Positions 1 to 13,233 of a DNA stretch of 64,000 nt are shown one piece after another; the first letter of the stretch is position 1, and each line of letters starts with the position of its first letter. Origin of the DNA: Blepharisma japonicum (taxonomy: Eukaryota; Ciliophora; Heterotrichea; Heterotrichida; Blepharismidae); the NCBI GenBank assembly GCA_949751835.1, contig CATKHK010000047.1, positions 124,001-188,000 on the forward strand, written 5' to 3'. Both the position numbers and the translations under genes were made by a program. The notes under the pieces were generated by a model, which searched no databases, was not told where the DNA came from, and saw only the letters and a program-made list of their open reading frames with translations.

Positions 1-2
1 CA

Positions 3-104
3 AAAATTTTGTCATTTTTAAAAGAAGAACATGAAGGAAAAAGTGAAAAGAAAACTGAGGAAATAAGATTTTCAAGAAAAAGAAACAGCGTGGACTCATT
101 TTAA
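3..104 (+). CDS. 3' end of an unidentified protein (partial)
   Basis: The frame that starts at base 3 stays open from the window edge and stops at TAA 102-104, giving 33 residues. They are charged and rich in Lys and Glu (FLKEEHEGKSEKKTEE), ending in RKRNSVDSF. The other two frames either stop early or read as low-complexity AT-rich sequence, so this frame is preferred. The start and most of the protein lie outside the window and the family cannot be told. Confidence 0.45.
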   Translation, partial: KILSFLKEEHEGKSEKKTEEIRFSRKRNSVDSF

Positions 105-333
105 GATGCGCAGATAATGATTTTGATGCTAATGTTAATACCTTTACAAATTATTTTTATAATATATTTCAGATGCATTATTCGAGACATCTGCTTCCTT
201 ATTTATTTAATTTAATAAAAATTATACGAAGTTTAATATTTAGTCTTTCAATAAAAGCTTTTTTCTGCTTATTAATTTTAAATAATCAGAACCATTTCAA
301 AATTTATTTTGAGGAAGATAATAGCTAATTAAA

Positions 334-1611
334 ATGAATCTCAATAAAGTTCAGCGATTTTCCAACACCCCAACAAAGCTAGGACACATCTCTTTATCCC
401 AACCCCCAAAAATCACTCTTTCTCAATCAGTCACCAACAAAGTTTCCCAAATTTACAAGAACTCCCCATATGCACGTCCAAATTCACGCTCAAAGTCTTC
501 TCCTCACAAGGCCGACCCTTCCCCAGCCAGAATTCGTCGAGCTACCCCTACAATAAAAAAAAATTCTTCGAGTTCCCTTCTACAAACCCATTCAATTCCT
601 CCTCAAAAACGGACTTCTTCGCATTCAAATTTGCCACTTCTCAATGAAAGTATCGATAATTTTACAGTCGTAAAACCTAATAGACAAGGCCACAGCGTAA
701 ATTTGTCATTTAATAATTCCTTCAAAATTTCTTCACAAGGGAACGATTCTAAAGGGTCTCCGAAAATCCCTTCAAGGCAAAGCACGGCATCGACAGAAAT
801 TCAGTTTCTTGAAGGCAAGCTTTCGCAGAAGCTAAGTGAGTTATCACAAAAAGATAGGCTGCAAACAGTAGGAAAACTTAGTGTTTATAGAGAAATTTTC
901 CAGGAAATTATAAATAAGGATACGATTTACGGGACTTTGTTGGCAAAAATCCAGAAAGCGTATGATGAAGCTATAACGGAAAGAAATACTTTGAAGTCTT
1001 TAAATACAAATGACTTAGAATCTAAATTAGAAGACTTAAACAGAAAATTAACTAACTGTGCAGAAAGTAAAAGATCGCTTGAAAAAAAAATTGAGCGAGT
1101 TTTAAAAGAAAATCAAGCTTTAAATATAAAGCTTGAAGACAAAGAAACAAGATATGAAGAATTGCAAGGCAAACTTTATAAAATATCACAAATTAATGTT
1201 GAAGGAGTGGATATGAATGAAGAAAGCTGAAAATTCATTATTGCTGAAAACAAGGCATATGCTGACTTATGTCAAAAAATGAAAACTGATATAAAAAATT
1301 ACAAGTACAAAGAAAAAAAATTATTAAAGCTTGTAATGGCGCTTAAAAAGCGAGGATACCCAGTTGAAGAAGTGTATGACCAAGATGTCCAGAAAAAGAA
1401 GAAAGAAATGCCAAAGTATGAAGGATCTGATGAGCCTGAAGATAATTCGGAAAATGAGCAGCTTGTTAGTGGCAGACCAAAAGATGTGAAGAAGCCTCAG
1501 AATATTCCAAGTTTAAAGTTGGAAGAAATTCAGCATGAAACCTTTTCATCATCTTCGTCTTCAAGCTATTCGGAGTCCAATGAATCGTCATCGTCTTCAT
1601 CAAAAGCTTAA
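334..1611 (+). CDS. Coiled-coil protein with basic N-terminus and Ser-rich tail
   Basis: This 425-residue protein reads through an in-frame TGA at 1228-1230 (Trp 299). Under the standard code it would fall into two adjacent in-frame ORFs. Residues 1-140 are basic, rich in Ser, Pro and Asn, and look disordered. About 155-310 form heptad-like coiled coil (ESKLEDLNRKL, KRSLEKKIERVL). A short conserved-looking stretch, LKKRGYPVEEVYDQDV, follows near residue 345. The tail is acidic and ends in runs of serine. This looks like a structural or adaptor protein, perhaps cytoskeletal, but I do not recognise the family. The ATG is the first in frame and follows AT-rich non-coding DNA. Confidence 0.75.
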
Positions 1612-1730
1612 TATAAATATATGTATTAGTCAAGATTGCTTGAATTTTTTGAATAATAAATCTTTTCTTTAATTTTTATTATTTATCATTTAAAAATAAT
1701 CATTATACACAATTTTTATTATTTCGCTAG

Positions 1731-2495
1731 TTAATTTTGAGTTTCATTTAAAAAACTACTTCCCTTATGCTGCTCAGTGCAGATTTCGCCTCTCATGACA
1801 AATTGGCTATCATTTTCGGTCGTTTTATTTATCATTTTTGCTTCAGTTTCGGTTTCTATTGTAACATATCTTTGCTCTTCGTATGAAAGTTTTTGAATGA
1901 TTATTTTTCTTGCAATAATTAAATAAGCAATATTTACAATTGTAATAAGAACTAGGATAGCTAATGATAGCTTTGGGGCATCTTCTGCACAAATTGTTAT
2001 GTCTACATCTCTCGAATTATGGCAGTCTCCGTTATAAGTAGCTTTTATTACACTAAGCCAGGTTACTATAGCTATAAAATGCCCCATTCAAGCCATTGCG
2101 CAGAAAAACATTGACCCTACCAAGTAGTCTTTTTTAAGTAAGAAAAATACCAATATCCCAGTCCAAACTATTGTGCACCCAATTGATAAGCACTCAAAAA
2201 TAGCATAGCTGCTTCCTCCTATATAAAGACTTTTCCAAAATTTGCATGTTTTATGTGGACAAAGGTAATAAAGATCAATAAAATTTACATAATTTGACTC
2301 TTTGGAAATTTCAGATGTTTCTAATAATTTTCCTTTATAATCTCTGCTGAGATCAGCATTATTTGAGCTGAATGAAGACCAGCTTGGAATAAATAAAGTT
2401 GCGATCATACACCCAAGAGCAATTGTATTAAGACATATAAATACGTAAAAAATTTTCCTATGACTTACTTTGAATACCTCAATTTTGTAGTCCAT
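1731..2495 (-). CDS. Four-helix (tetraspan) membrane protein
   Basis: This 254-residue protein includes one TGA-coded Trp at residue 136 (2088-2090), inside the third helix. Predicted membrane segments are about 15-36, 96-120, 124-150 and 175-195. A roughly 58-residue loop between helices 1 and 2 carries Cys79 and Cys84, close enough for a disulfide. The topology, with one long first outer loop and a short second loop (also with two Cys), resembles claudin/PMP22-like tetraspans. No family signature is clear enough to name. It is convergent with the upstream coiled-coil gene (119 bp gap) and divergent from the MFS gene. Confidence 0.7.
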
Positions 2496-2709
2496 ATTTT
2501 TCTTAAATTCTTAATATCTCCCTATGAGAAGTATTTTGATATTAAATAATTTTATCTCTTTTCAGTTAAAAAAATCTGTTCCAATTTTATTTTCTTATAA
2601 AAATATGATATAATAAAAAAAATTGAGTCAATTTAAATATTCAATTAATCCAATTTAATTCATTTTGTTGATCGAATTATTCAAATCGTGTGAACAAATT
2701 AAAGTATAA

Positions 2710-4110
2710 ATGGATATAGAAGAAGCAATATTTAGCCATCCAAACTCGAGTATTGATAGAATTCTGTCTCGAATTGGCTTTGGTCGGTATCAACTAATGG
2801 TCCTTTGCCTTTGTGGAGCTTTCTTAATGGCTGAAGGAGCTGAACTTCTCATCGTCACATTGATGTCTTCAGTTCTTCAAAAAGAATGAAATTTAAGCCT
2901 CGAAGCAGTCGAATTCATGGGCGGGATCCTATTTCTTGGCACAGCCATTGGAACTCTCATAGCAGGACCCTTAGGCGATAACTTTGGCAGACGAAAATGC
3001 ATGGTCTTTTCCTCCCTTTCCTACTGCATTTTTGCAGTGACCTCTGCTTTTATGCCAGATCTCTGGACCTTTGTATGCACAAGGCTCATTTTGTCAATTA
3101 GTCTCGGTGTTTTAGTCCCAATTGGCACCACCCTGATTGTAGAGACTGGCGTAGAAAATTCTAGAGGATTGTCCGTATTAGCTGGACAAATGCTTTATCA
3201 AGTAGGAACCACGATGGTTATTCTGCTTGGTCTTGCCTTAGTCCCAAACCTCGATCCCCTCTATTGGCGAGAGCTTTTACTACTTGCAGCTTGGCCAGCT
3301 TTTTTCAGTACAATTTTGCTAGTCTTCCTATTGGACGAAAGTCCAAGGTGGCTGGCCATGAACGATCAGCATGACCAATGTGTGAAGATTTTAAATAAAA
3401 TTGCAAGAATAAACAATGCCAGAAGAATAACTGTAGAAGAAATTGAAGCTGTCAAACTTATAGAAAAAAGTGAAGCCGAAAATCATTTAGATAGGCTTGG
3501 GCTAGTATTTGGAGGAGACTATTTAAGAATAACCCTACAAGGATTTTTCTTATGGTGGGCTATTGGGTTTTTATATTATGGATGTGTATTCATTCTGCCA
3601 AGAACTCTAGGAAGTGACTCATCTGACGGAGATGTCCTTACTAATTTGGCAATTATGAGCGTAATACAGTCACCTCTTTCGCTAATCCCGATGTTTTTGA
3701 TAGAGCAAGACAAATTTGGGAGAAAAAATACAATAATTCTGGTAAGTGTATTTCACTTGGGGACTTCACTATTGTGTGCGTATAAATGGACAAATACACT
3801 TTATTTCTCATTTGTTATGGGGCTACAGATATGTGGGATGGTGAATAGTGATGTAATAGTCCCTTATACAAATGAGTTATATTCGACTAGTGTTAGGACT
3901 ACAGGGTATTCATTGTGTTTTACGTTTATGAATATAGCAGCAATTTCGTCACCTTTTGTGCTGCTGACGCTACATCAAATGAATCCTATGTACCCTTATT
4001 ATGCATTTGCGGGTGTAGCAGCTTTGAATTTAGTCAATGGGTGCTTTTTGAAGAAAGAGTCAAATCTTGGATCGCTGGATACTTTTATAGTAAGTATCAA
4101 TAAAGTTTAA
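2710..4110 (+). CDS. MFS transporter, SV2/SVOP-like
   Basis: This 466-residue polytopic protein belongs to the major facilitator superfamily. The N-terminus (DRILSRIGFGRYQ, then AEGAEL in helix 1) matches SVOP/SV2-type carriers and organic solute transporters. The helix 2-3 loop motif GDNFGRRKC is the MFS A-motif, and the second-half equivalent DKFGRKN is present. The gene needs TGA 2887-2889 to be Trp (QKE-Trp-NLS); starting at the later ATG at 2917 would remove the first helix. Length is slightly short for SVOP (about 500). The substrate cannot be predicted. It probably sits in the plasma or a vesicle membrane. Confidence 0.88.
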
Positions 4111-4714
4111 GTGGTTGTCTCATGGTGAGGCAATCATTATAATTATTTTTTATAAAATTGGTTCTTAAATAAATTTAATTCATGGGAATATTGAAGGAAA
4201 ATCGTGCAGCATGTCAAAATTGAAGATATTTTGGAAATTAACTAATTCATAATAGAAACCTTAAAAAATATACCTCTTTGACTACTCTCAACCAATGCAC
4301 ATAGAATGCCAATTGAACTCTATGATCAGAGAGTGATTCATTTAAATTGTAGGAGTTTGCATTAGATTAAACAGAGCATTAAGCTAAAGAATAACTCTTA
4401 TATTATGATCAAAAACAAATATAATCATTTATAGGCAGCCTCAAAAAGAAAGTATAAAGCTACAAAAAACTAAAGAGTTAATTAACTGCAAATTTACGAA
4501 GTTGGTTAGAAGATAAATATATAAGATAAATTTGATTAAGGGTATCTTAATTTTATAAAATTAAATATAATAGCTTTATAAAATTGAATATAATAAATGC
4601 AGAATTTTTTCAATGTAATGTTTGCACAAATTTATCTAAAAATATAATAAATTTAAAAAGAAATAATTTTTAAATAGTATAGCCACTCAAAATCTCATAA
4701 TTTATTAATTTTTG
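4111..4714. other. Intergenic region between convergent genes, no gene seen
   Basis: This 604 bp AT-rich spacer lies between the ends of the MFS and ABCA genes. All six frames are interrupted by TAA or TAG at short intervals. I see no repeat, tRNA or intron-like element. Confidence 0.6.
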
Positions 4715-7700
4715 TTATTCTTTAGGATGTATTTTTCTGCTTAATCTTGCATTAGACATCTGCATATCCATCTCTCCTTCCGTCGCAAACATATTGAATA
4801 TTTGTTCTAGCGTAGTTTGGCTCAACGAATACTCACTCACATACAAATCTTCTTTCGCATCTTCAATTCTCCCAAAAATATCTCCAATTCCTTTACTTTG
4901 CTTCTCCAGTCTATACTTAAAATAAGTTCCATAATGCTCAATCAGCGTAATATCCACAAATTCATCTGTAAGCCACCTATATATAGCTTGTCCATATCTT
5001 TCTACAATAATCCACTCTACCAGATTATTTATTCCTAATTTCCCAGACTCATTCATTTCATCTTTCAAATGTGACCCTGTCCCTTCCTTCGATATTTCAG
5101 GGAACATATCTCCACAATCCAGGATTTCCATAGCATTTGCTACTTCTTCTTCACCAATAACGTCTTCTAAATATCTTGTCCTCAATTTATTGATAAATTC
5201 ATTAATTTCTTCTTCTCTTGGATATCTGACTTTTAAGAAAAATTCATAGCCACTGCTGAATTTATTTTTTATGTGAGTAGCTGTCCCATAGCATCTTAGC
5301 CTTCCATTTACCATTATTCCGATATTATTGCAGAGAGCTTCTGCTTCGTCCATAGAGTGAGTGGTTAAGATAATACTGACATTTTGTTTTTTTATGTTAT
5401 TTATAACACCCCACATATTTTTTCGTGCTTCTGGGTCCATACCTGCACTTGGCTCGTCTAAAAATACGACTGGAGGGTTTCCTATACAAGCTACTGCAAC
5501 TGAAAGTTTTCGCTTGTTCCCGCCACTAAGATTTCCTGCTCTTACTTTGGCATATTTTTCAAGATTCATATCTTTTAGCTGTTTTTCTACAAAATATTTG
5601 ATTAAATCTTTAGGGATTCCTTTGATTTTTGCATATAAAATCAAATGTTCTGTAGGGGTAAGTAAATCAGTTAAAGCATCAAATTGAGGGCAATAGCCTA
5701 TATTATACCTGGCCTCTGATAAATGTGTTATAACATTATACCCATTAATATAAGCTTCACCTTTAGTCGGCCCGTACTCTCCTGTCAAAATTCTAAACGT
5801 GCTAGTTTTTCCTGCACCATTAACTCCTAATAACGCAAAACACTCCTGAAAAGGCACCGCAAAAGAAATTTCTTGGATAGCTATTTTTACCTGTGTTTTA
5901 TTAAAAAAGCTTCCATATACTTTTCTCAGTGCTGACACCTTTACAGCAACACTATTTGGGTCTGTATCAGCAGTTTCTTTTTTGACTCTTTCTACATCAT
6001 CATCTTGTTTATATTCATTTTCTCCTGGATCTCTTGCAGACCCTATTTTTCTGAACCATTGTACAGTACTTGCCCATTCAATTACAAAAATCATAATCAA
6101 GCTTATTACTGTGTGTAAACATAAAAAACAAATGTCAGCTCCAGCGATCTGCCAATCTAATGGACCTCTTATATTAGATTCTTTATAAGCTGACTGATAC
6201 GCTTCTCTATTAGAAATATTCATAATTCCAAAAGAAAAACAAAAAGTGGGCGAAAAAATTCGAAAAGGCCACTCTAAGACGTCAGAAATGTTTCTGGTTG
6301 TGTCAGATATGATACGTAAGGTCCAAGTTAAAGTAGCAAAAATTGCACCTGTGATGAGGTGGTAAATAAAGGTAAAAAATTGTGCGATGGAGTAGCTTTT
6401 ATATACAAAGCTGCAGGCATAAGTAAAAGGACATATAGCGACCCCATATAGTAGGAATAGTGCTCATGTCGCCCCATAGACGTCATCAGACTCTACAAGG
6501 CTTTTTAAGCCAAAAGCTTTGATCATTAAGACTGAAATTATACCAGGGATCATAAATTTAGATAAATCCCATGCATAAGAAGATAGCCAATATGCAGGGA
6601 TTGACACGCCGCTTACCAAGTGTTGATGTTTTATATTGTTTTCACGCTCTTTTACTATAAAAGTAATAAGTCCTGTAGGAATAAATGAAACTCCGATAGC
6701 AAAAATCATAGAAACGTAAAATGTCCCGGCGTTTCTAGCAAGGTTTTGCTGCTTATGGGAGAGTGGTAATGGGTGGTTATAAATAGGAATTTTGAAATTA
6801 TCGTCATTATAGATGTTTTGCAAAAACGCTTCACCTACTGTGGCAGCAAATGTAGGGGCACCTTGTAAAGCTGTTGTATTATGGAAAATAACAACACTGT
6901 AAGCATGCTTTACTGGGTCAGCTTCATAAAAATAATAGGAGCCAAGCCTAAATGGATTATTTGTCCTTTGTTTATAGATGTTATAATCAAAATCATCTAA
7001 TGATCCTTGGTACTCTGACAGCTGAATTCGACCATTTGTATTGTCAACTGCTCTGTTCATAATAAATTTTATATCTGAAGCTCCAGCAGCTGATGGATTT
7101 AGATAAGGCTGAGGATTATAAAACACTCTTTGAGGTTTATCAAATTTATTAAGGTCTTCTTTTCATGATTTTTGATTATTCAAAATACTAAATTGTGTAA
7201 GTAAAGCTAGCCCAAATATGACACATAAAATAGGTAAAAGAATTTCTAATATAAATCCTTTAAAATCTCTCCATGAATAAATAATTCGTTTTTGTGTCAA
7301 CGCTAAAAAGTGAGACATGAATAGCATACCTTTATCATGATCTTTTGCGATATTAAAGGTTTTTGCTCTTTTGTTTTCAAACACCATTTCTTCTGCCTCT
7401 CCTAATGTGGCTGTATCAGCTTCTTTATTTTCTTCTTTTTGGAAGAATTTATCTTCATGTTCTAAGCTTGCAGTTCTGACTTTTTCAGGTGATAAATCAT
7501 TGTCTCCTCTAGCTACCCTCAAGAACACTTCTTCTAGTGTAGTTACTGATATTCCATATGCCTCAATTTTAAGATTAGCCATCTGTCTATCGAGTTCTTT
7601 GAAAAAGTTGCTAAAATAAACAGACTCTGATAAAGGAATTTGATATGTACATTCAGCTGAGACATCAGATAAAGTTTCTGCTTTTGGGATATATTTTTTT

Positions 7701-10069
7701 ACTAAATCTGTTATAGCTTGAGAGTATTCTTTTCCACTTGCCGCTATCTGTTTAACAATCGTCAAGTTATAGCCTACTCCAAACCTATTCTTAAGAAACA
7801 AAGGTGAGCCTAAACAATGCAGCTTCCCTTCAGACATAATAGCGATTCTATCAGCCAAAATATCAGCTTCTTCCATATAGTGTGTAGTCAAAATAATGAT
7901 TCTTCCATGCTTATCATTTCTCAGCATATCCCATACCCTTCGTCTTGCAGTCAAATCCATTCCTGACGTAGGCTCATCAAGCATTACTATAGAAGATCCA
8001 CCTATCAAGGCTATTGATAATGACAATTTTCGTTTTTGGCCACCTGATAAGTTTTCCGACCTTACAAATTTTTTGTCTTCTAAATTTATTTCTTTGAGAA
8101 TTTCATCAATGCTGGAATTTATTAATTGGGAATCTGTTAGACCTTTAAATCTGCAAAACATGTATAAATGCTCATAAACAGTCAGATTTTTGAACAAAAT
8201 ATCATGTTGTGGACATACACCAAGACGTTTTCTTATTTCTGGCATATCAGTTCTAAAATCAAGCCCATCAACAGTCATACTACCTCCAGTTGGTTTTAGA
8301 AGTCCAGTAAGCATTGATAATGTGGTGGTCTTTCCTGCACCATTATGTCCTAGTAGTGCAAAAATTTGGTTTCTAAATATGTCAAGATCAAGCCCATCTA
8401 CAGCGATTTTATCACCAAAATGCTTTCTTAACCCTCTCACTATCATAGCTTGATTGGCTTCTATTTGCTTAAGTAGCAACGGGTCTGGGTCTTCTATATT
8501 TTTATTTTGTCTCATTTCTTCACGTCTTTTTTCTTCTTCATCATTTATATATTCTTTAGCTTTTTCATCTAATTTATCATCATTGCTTGTGCGGCCTAGC
8601 CAAAAGGACTTCGTAAAAGGAAAATACCAAGGTAAGCTAACCCCATATTGTGACGGTACAATTTTATCAAAATAAAATGCTAAAAGTGAATATAAAATTG
8701 TATCGACAAAAAGCATAATAATGCAAGTTTCCACCTTGTAATATTCATACTCAATATCAAGATTTGAAATAGTCGAATCAATTTGGTTTCCTTTCAAGCT
8801 CAGCAAAACATAAAACCCTTGTGTCATCGCTATTGTATTAAAAATCGACAACCCATTTTTCGTTGACGCTGGCGTTGTATCAGTCACTGCAAAAATCGTA
8901 AAATATGACGCAAAATAAGCTAAAACCCCTACCAAAATTCCAGTCTTCGCTTTTGAGAAAAATGAGCTAATCAAGCTGCTAAATGCTATACAAGACATCC
9001 CATATAAAAGCAAAATCAAGAAAACTATAGCTTGAGAGCCAGAAAAAATATCCCACCCTATAAGGGTAAGCAAACCACTTATAACTGTATATATAAGCAT
9101 GTACATAATATATCAAGACAGTCAATAAGGCGCGTCATTTAATCCCATCATTTTCATAGCTTCTTTGACTTTTGTTTCTTTTTCTATTGTAATCTTATTA
9201 ATTAGCCTAGAAACAGGTACTAAAGAGGTAATAAACATAAAAAACCCAAGGGTCATGGCAAATCCAATCATAAAATTGTCTTTTACGAATTTTTGTTGAT
9301 ACATAGGGACGAATGCGAATTGGAGATATGCGTCTGCGTCTTGGGTTTTGTTAGTGAGATAGTAGTTATAAATCATATTTTGAATAGAAAAGAAGCCGCT
9401 GTATATGAAATTGTGCTGATGCTCAAGCTTGACCTCTTTTTGAAATTTATTTACAGGCGGCATAAGACTTGTCAGAAAAATAAGGTATCATTTTCCGTAT
9501 ACAGTCTGTTCATCTGGCAATATATCTGTCAAATTAAATCGTAAATAAACTTTGTGGTTGTCTTCTTTTTGTTTACTTAAGTCTACAGCGAAACATATTT
9601 TTTCATGCCCTTTATCATCATAATTTGAATCAGTGACATAATCTTCCATATCGTCAGTGGAATCAAAATAAATTGGACCTTTATAAGAAGGGAAAGGAAA
9701 ATAGCTCCCTATCTGCTCTATTAAATATTTGCTAAGACCTGGAGAAGTTTTATTCCCTATAATTCCCCATGTGAAATGATACTGAATATTTACTTGGCAT
9801 CACGCAAAAGGCCATGTGTCATCTGATTTAGTCAAGTTTGGGTTAAAATAAAGAGACTCATTCTTACTTCATGGTGGAGCTATAATCTGTCCATCATCTA
9901 GATGAGATTTCGCTGGTTTATGCTCTGCTGGAAGAGAATATCTCAACAAAAGCATGAAAAGCATGATAAAAACTGGAAAGAAAATTTCACAAGCAGACCC
10001 AACCCATTCTCTTTTTCAAATCAGCCAGTTTTTGAAGCATAGAGCTCTCAGGTGACCAAAAAATGTCAT
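4715..10069 (-). CDS. ABCA-type full ABC transporter
   Basis: This single 1784-residue protein is split into several ORFs under the standard code by at least eight TGAs (6464, 7163, 9113, 9122, 9488, 9800, 9869 and 10016, low coordinates), all read as Trp. The N-terminus FGHLRALCFKNWLIWKREW is typical of ABCA, and a long extracellular loop follows helix 1. NBD1 has Walker A GHNGAGKT (about 574-581), signature LSGGQKRKLS and Walker B MLDEPTSGMD. NBD2 has Walker A GVNGAGKT (about 1415-1422), LSGGNKRKLS and FLDEPSAGMD. Both NBDs look catalytically complete. ABCA proteins move lipids across or out of membranes. The ATG at 10069 is directly preceded by an in-frame TAA, which fixes the start. No intron is needed. 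Confidence 0.95.
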
Positions 10070-10999
10070 TTATCACCAATGCTGGTAAAACTCGCAATAA
10101 GTTATGTTAAAAATTTCCATATAAATATCATACTATTAGGTGTTAACAAGCTTTTTGAGATTCTTGTATATTATTTGAGCCTTAGAGAGCTTCCCAAAAC
10201 TTGGTGAACTTTTTAATGGCACCAAAATTTCTTTAACTCTTTTGAGAAATGTGGAAATGCTGCTCACGTTTTTTAATCAGAATAGATAAAGAGATAAAAG
10301 ATTTAGGGTCGGAAAGGTGGGGAAACGAGTTTTTTGTAAGAATTTATGGATTATAAGCTTTTGGTTAATCTAAAAAATTGTTTTGGGTAATTTAATTGAA
10401 AATATTAAAAGTTATCAATATTGTGGGTGTTTGGCAGTGTTATGTAGATTTTTTAATAGTTTTAGGTAGGCAAGAGAACGGGCAGTTATAGGTAGTGTAT
10501 ATATCAGAATTTAAATGGAAATGGGATGCAAAATTGAATAGGTTTTAATTGATGAAGTGGCGAAATGATATAATTTTGTGAATTAATTCCCAAAAAACAT
10601 TAACAATATTATTAAATCTTCAAAAACCTTTTGGCTGTTTATATTATTAGCTAAACAATTATAAATGGGAATTAAACTAAATTCCCTATTGAACATCTGA
10701 TTTTAAAAATCTCTATATAGCAGCTTCTAGCCTCTATAATAATTAATTTTTATTTCCTTAAGACATTCAAACCTTGGCTAAATAAAAATATAATCTCTTT
10801 TAAGCAGCGTTACAAAATTGAAATTTTAATCGAAAAAATCTCTATCCAAATTTAATAAGAAAATAAAATGAATTGGATCAATCCAATATAAAAAAAACCT
10901 ATATGCTAAAACAGATTTCTATTTAAAACGCATTTTTCTCTTATTTCAGCCTAACTTTAACAGCTTTTCTTATCACACTCAATTTCTATTGTATATATT
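10070..10999. other. Long intergenic region, no gene supported
   Basis: This 930 bp spacer lies between two minus-strand genes and is long for the window. It presumably holds the ABCA promoter next to 10070. The longest open stretches (about 46 codons at 10142-10282, without an ATG; 36 codons from an ATG near 10248) are too short to support. A less AT-rich patch lies at about 10150-10350. No RNA gene is recognised. Confidence 0.5.
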
Positions 11000-11536
11000 T
11001 TAGATATCGTTAAATTCTTCTAGCAGCTGGTCAACGATAACAATTTTTTCTGCATTTTTCTTCTGTGCATCAGTTCCTCCTCTTCCTGACTTATCGTTTT
11101 CTTCTAGAAAATCGAAATCAAACTCAGGTTTCAAGTTCGGAAAATTTGGTTTTTCATTAATAGGTGGCAATTTTGACGGTGGCTTTGGAGGCTGCTGAAA
11201 TGTCGTGCCTTTGTTTGCAGGTACATTTTCAATTTTTTGTTCATGAAATAGGGGTTTTGCTTTTGGTTCTTCAGCCCCACTCTTAGGAGGAAGTGTGGGG
11301 TCTTTTTTAACTGGGACGACTATTGGTACTTTTGGCTCTTCTAGGTTGTCTCTATAGTCAGTTGGTTTCTTTTTCAGCACTTTTGCGTCATTTAATACAA
11401 CTGCTTCTTCGTCAGGGATTTCGTCGTTTTTAATTTTATTTGAGCCTGGTTCATAAGCTCCACTTGCGAACGTTTCTTTTTCTCCTATTTTAGGTGGGAC
11501 AACATTTGTATCTTTTTTACTTCCTCCGCAGCCCAT
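11000..11536 (-). CDS. N-terminally lipidated, Pro/Lys-rich disordered protein
   Basis: This 178-residue protein begins MGCGGSKK, a classic N-myristoylation sequence with an adjacent Cys for palmitoylation, so it is likely anchored to the inner face of a membrane. The rest is rich in Lys, Pro and Glu, with PPKPPSKLPP-like stretches, and has no folded domain that I can see. The C-terminus (QLLEEFNDI) may be a short helix. Similar small MGCGGSK proteins occur in several protists, but no function can be assigned. It is divergent from the K+ channel gene, sharing a 91 bp start-to-start region. Confidence 0.75.
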   Translation of the reverse strand: MGCGGSKKDTNVVPPKIGEKETFASGAYEPGSNKIKNDEIPDEEAVVLNDAKVLKKKPTDYRDNLEEPKVPIVVPVKKDPTLPPKSGAEEPKAKPLFHEQKIENVPANKGTTFQQPPKPPSKLPPINEKPNFPNLKPEFDFDFLEENDKSGRGGTDAQKKNAEKIVIVDQLLEEFNDI

Positions 11537-11627
11537 AATTATTCTTGAAATATTTAAAATTTTTCATAGTGATTTATGTGAAACTTCTACCTATAAGTTT
11601 TAAATCATTGAAAATTAAATAGCCAAT

Positions 11628-13136
11628 ATGAGCGACTCTATCAGAGACGACACAACTTTTGATTTATCAAGGGTCGAAAACCCCAAAAAAATTGTCAGTC
11701 ACAAGAATTCCATGAAAGCAGACTTCAGAAAAATTGTTCCGAAAGGAGTTCTGGTGAATTCGTTGGAATTTGTGTGCAAAAAGCAGCTTAAAATTGATTT
11801 GATTAATGCAGCCCTTGCATTTTCGTCAATTATGATCGTCTATTATGAAGTAGCATCTATTTAGAGTGAAGAGTTTTATAAGCAGGATACTAAATGCTCA
11901 GCTGGAGAGTGTGTAATAACGAAAAGTCATAATGAAAGCAATAATTATGTGACTTCCATGAGGGTTACTAATATCGGTATTACATTGGTGATTCGTAAGA
12001 TTTATTTAGTATGTTTAATATATCAACACTACCTTTATGAGCTTGAAAAAATGAAGATTCGGAAACAAGTTCCTCCACAAAGTACATTGAAGACTTCCAG
12101 CCTTTTAAAAGCAATGATCCCCGAAATGATCATTATGGGAATTTTTTGTCCACCTTATTTTGATTCTACGTTTTCAGGGACCATGCTTAATGGAAAATAT
12201 GTGTACTCATATGACGTGATTATTGCAGTTTTGACGATTTTGCGTGTTTTTCTTATTTTAAGAGTTTACACACATTTTTCTATATGGCTAAGCAACGAGT
12301 CTTTTAAAGAAGGAAAAAAGCTTGGAGTCAACACAAACGTGTTTTTTGCCCTTAAAGCTGACCTAAAGTATCAGCCCCACATCATTCTATCAGCAGCAAT
12401 TGGGACCCTCGTCATTTGTATAGGCTATGCTGTAAGAGATTTAGAGCGCCCATTTGTCTCAACTACAAAATCAAGGCTGAATTTTGACTACCTCACAAAT
12501 GGCTGGTGGATGACTGTTGTCACAATGACTACAGTTGGTTATGGAGATGGCTACCCATCCACTCATTTTGGAAGAGCCTTAATGTTATTTACCGCTATAG
12601 CTGGACTAGTCATGGTTTCTTTATATGTCGTCACTTTAACAGTTGCCACAATGTTTAGCAAAGAAGAAACCAAAGCTTATTATATGATAAAAAAAGTCAA
12701 AGCTAATAGCGATGTTAGGCACAAGGCATCAAATGTAATAAAAGCCACTTTTAAGCTAAAAGAAGCACTTTTGAGGAAAAAAGGCATAAATTATTTAAGA
12801 AGGGTATTTATTTATGGAGCTCTTCTGAGAAGGCATATACATTATTTTAAAAGAGATACAAGTGTTGCTAATACAAGATATTTGCCGCCTCCAGAAATGC
12901 TGGTTCAGCTAGAACAGAAATTGATTTCTGATATTGATGATATTAGGAAAGAAATTATTGATATTGATTATATAGGCGAAAGACTGCAAGAATTGATTGG
13001 GAATCAGCAGGTTATGACGGAAAATCTTGATAGGATTTTAAATGCACAGAATTCAATTGAAAGATTGATGACTCAGGTGAATATTGAGCAGCTTATAAAG
13101 GGTGGGAAAGAAGAGGCTGATAACAAGTTGACTTAA
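11628..13136 (+). CDS. Potassium channel, SK-like (Ca2+/calmodulin-type)
   Basis: Two exons (11628-11849 and 11865-13136) encode 497 residues once the 15-nt intron is removed. There are six predicted membrane segments. The selectivity filter TTVGYGDGYP lies at about 295-304 (GYGD 299-302) between S5 and S6. S4 lacks the regular Arg ladder of voltage-gated channels. The stretch ALKADLKYQPHIILSA before S5 and the basic region after S6 (RHKASNVIKATFKLKEALLRKK) resemble SK channels, where that region binds calmodulin. A coiled coil ends the protein. This suggests a Ca2+-gated K+ channel, but calmodulin binding is inferred only. The start ATG is the first in frame after the divergent promoter. Confidence 0.9.
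11850..11864 (+). other. 15-nt intron (K+ channel gene)
   Basis: GTAGCATCTATTTAG lies between Glu74 and Ser75 in phase 0. Without its removal the ORF ends at the intron's own TAG. After removal the frame continues to the pore domain. Confidence 0.9.
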
Positions 13137-13233
13137 TTTGGATAAAATATATATATTATATGCTAATTCTTTAATAATTCAAAAAATATATAACTGACTG
13201 TTAAAACTAAATTTATTAAATATTGAATTTCGA

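Noticed and set aside
603-785. Antisense ORFs overlapping real genes throughout the window
   Set aside because: They lie inside well-supported coding sequence on the other strand, have odd composition and no family features, so they are shadows.
4111-4714. Protein-like sequence if UAA and UAG were also read as amino acids
   Set aside because: With no stops every frame is open. The number of TAA/TAG codons is about what chance gives in AT-rich DNA, and TAA/TAG clearly end the neighbouring genes.
10142-10282. 46-codon open frame upstream of the ABCA gene
   Set aside because: No ATG at its start, no recognisable domain and no intron signal to extend it.
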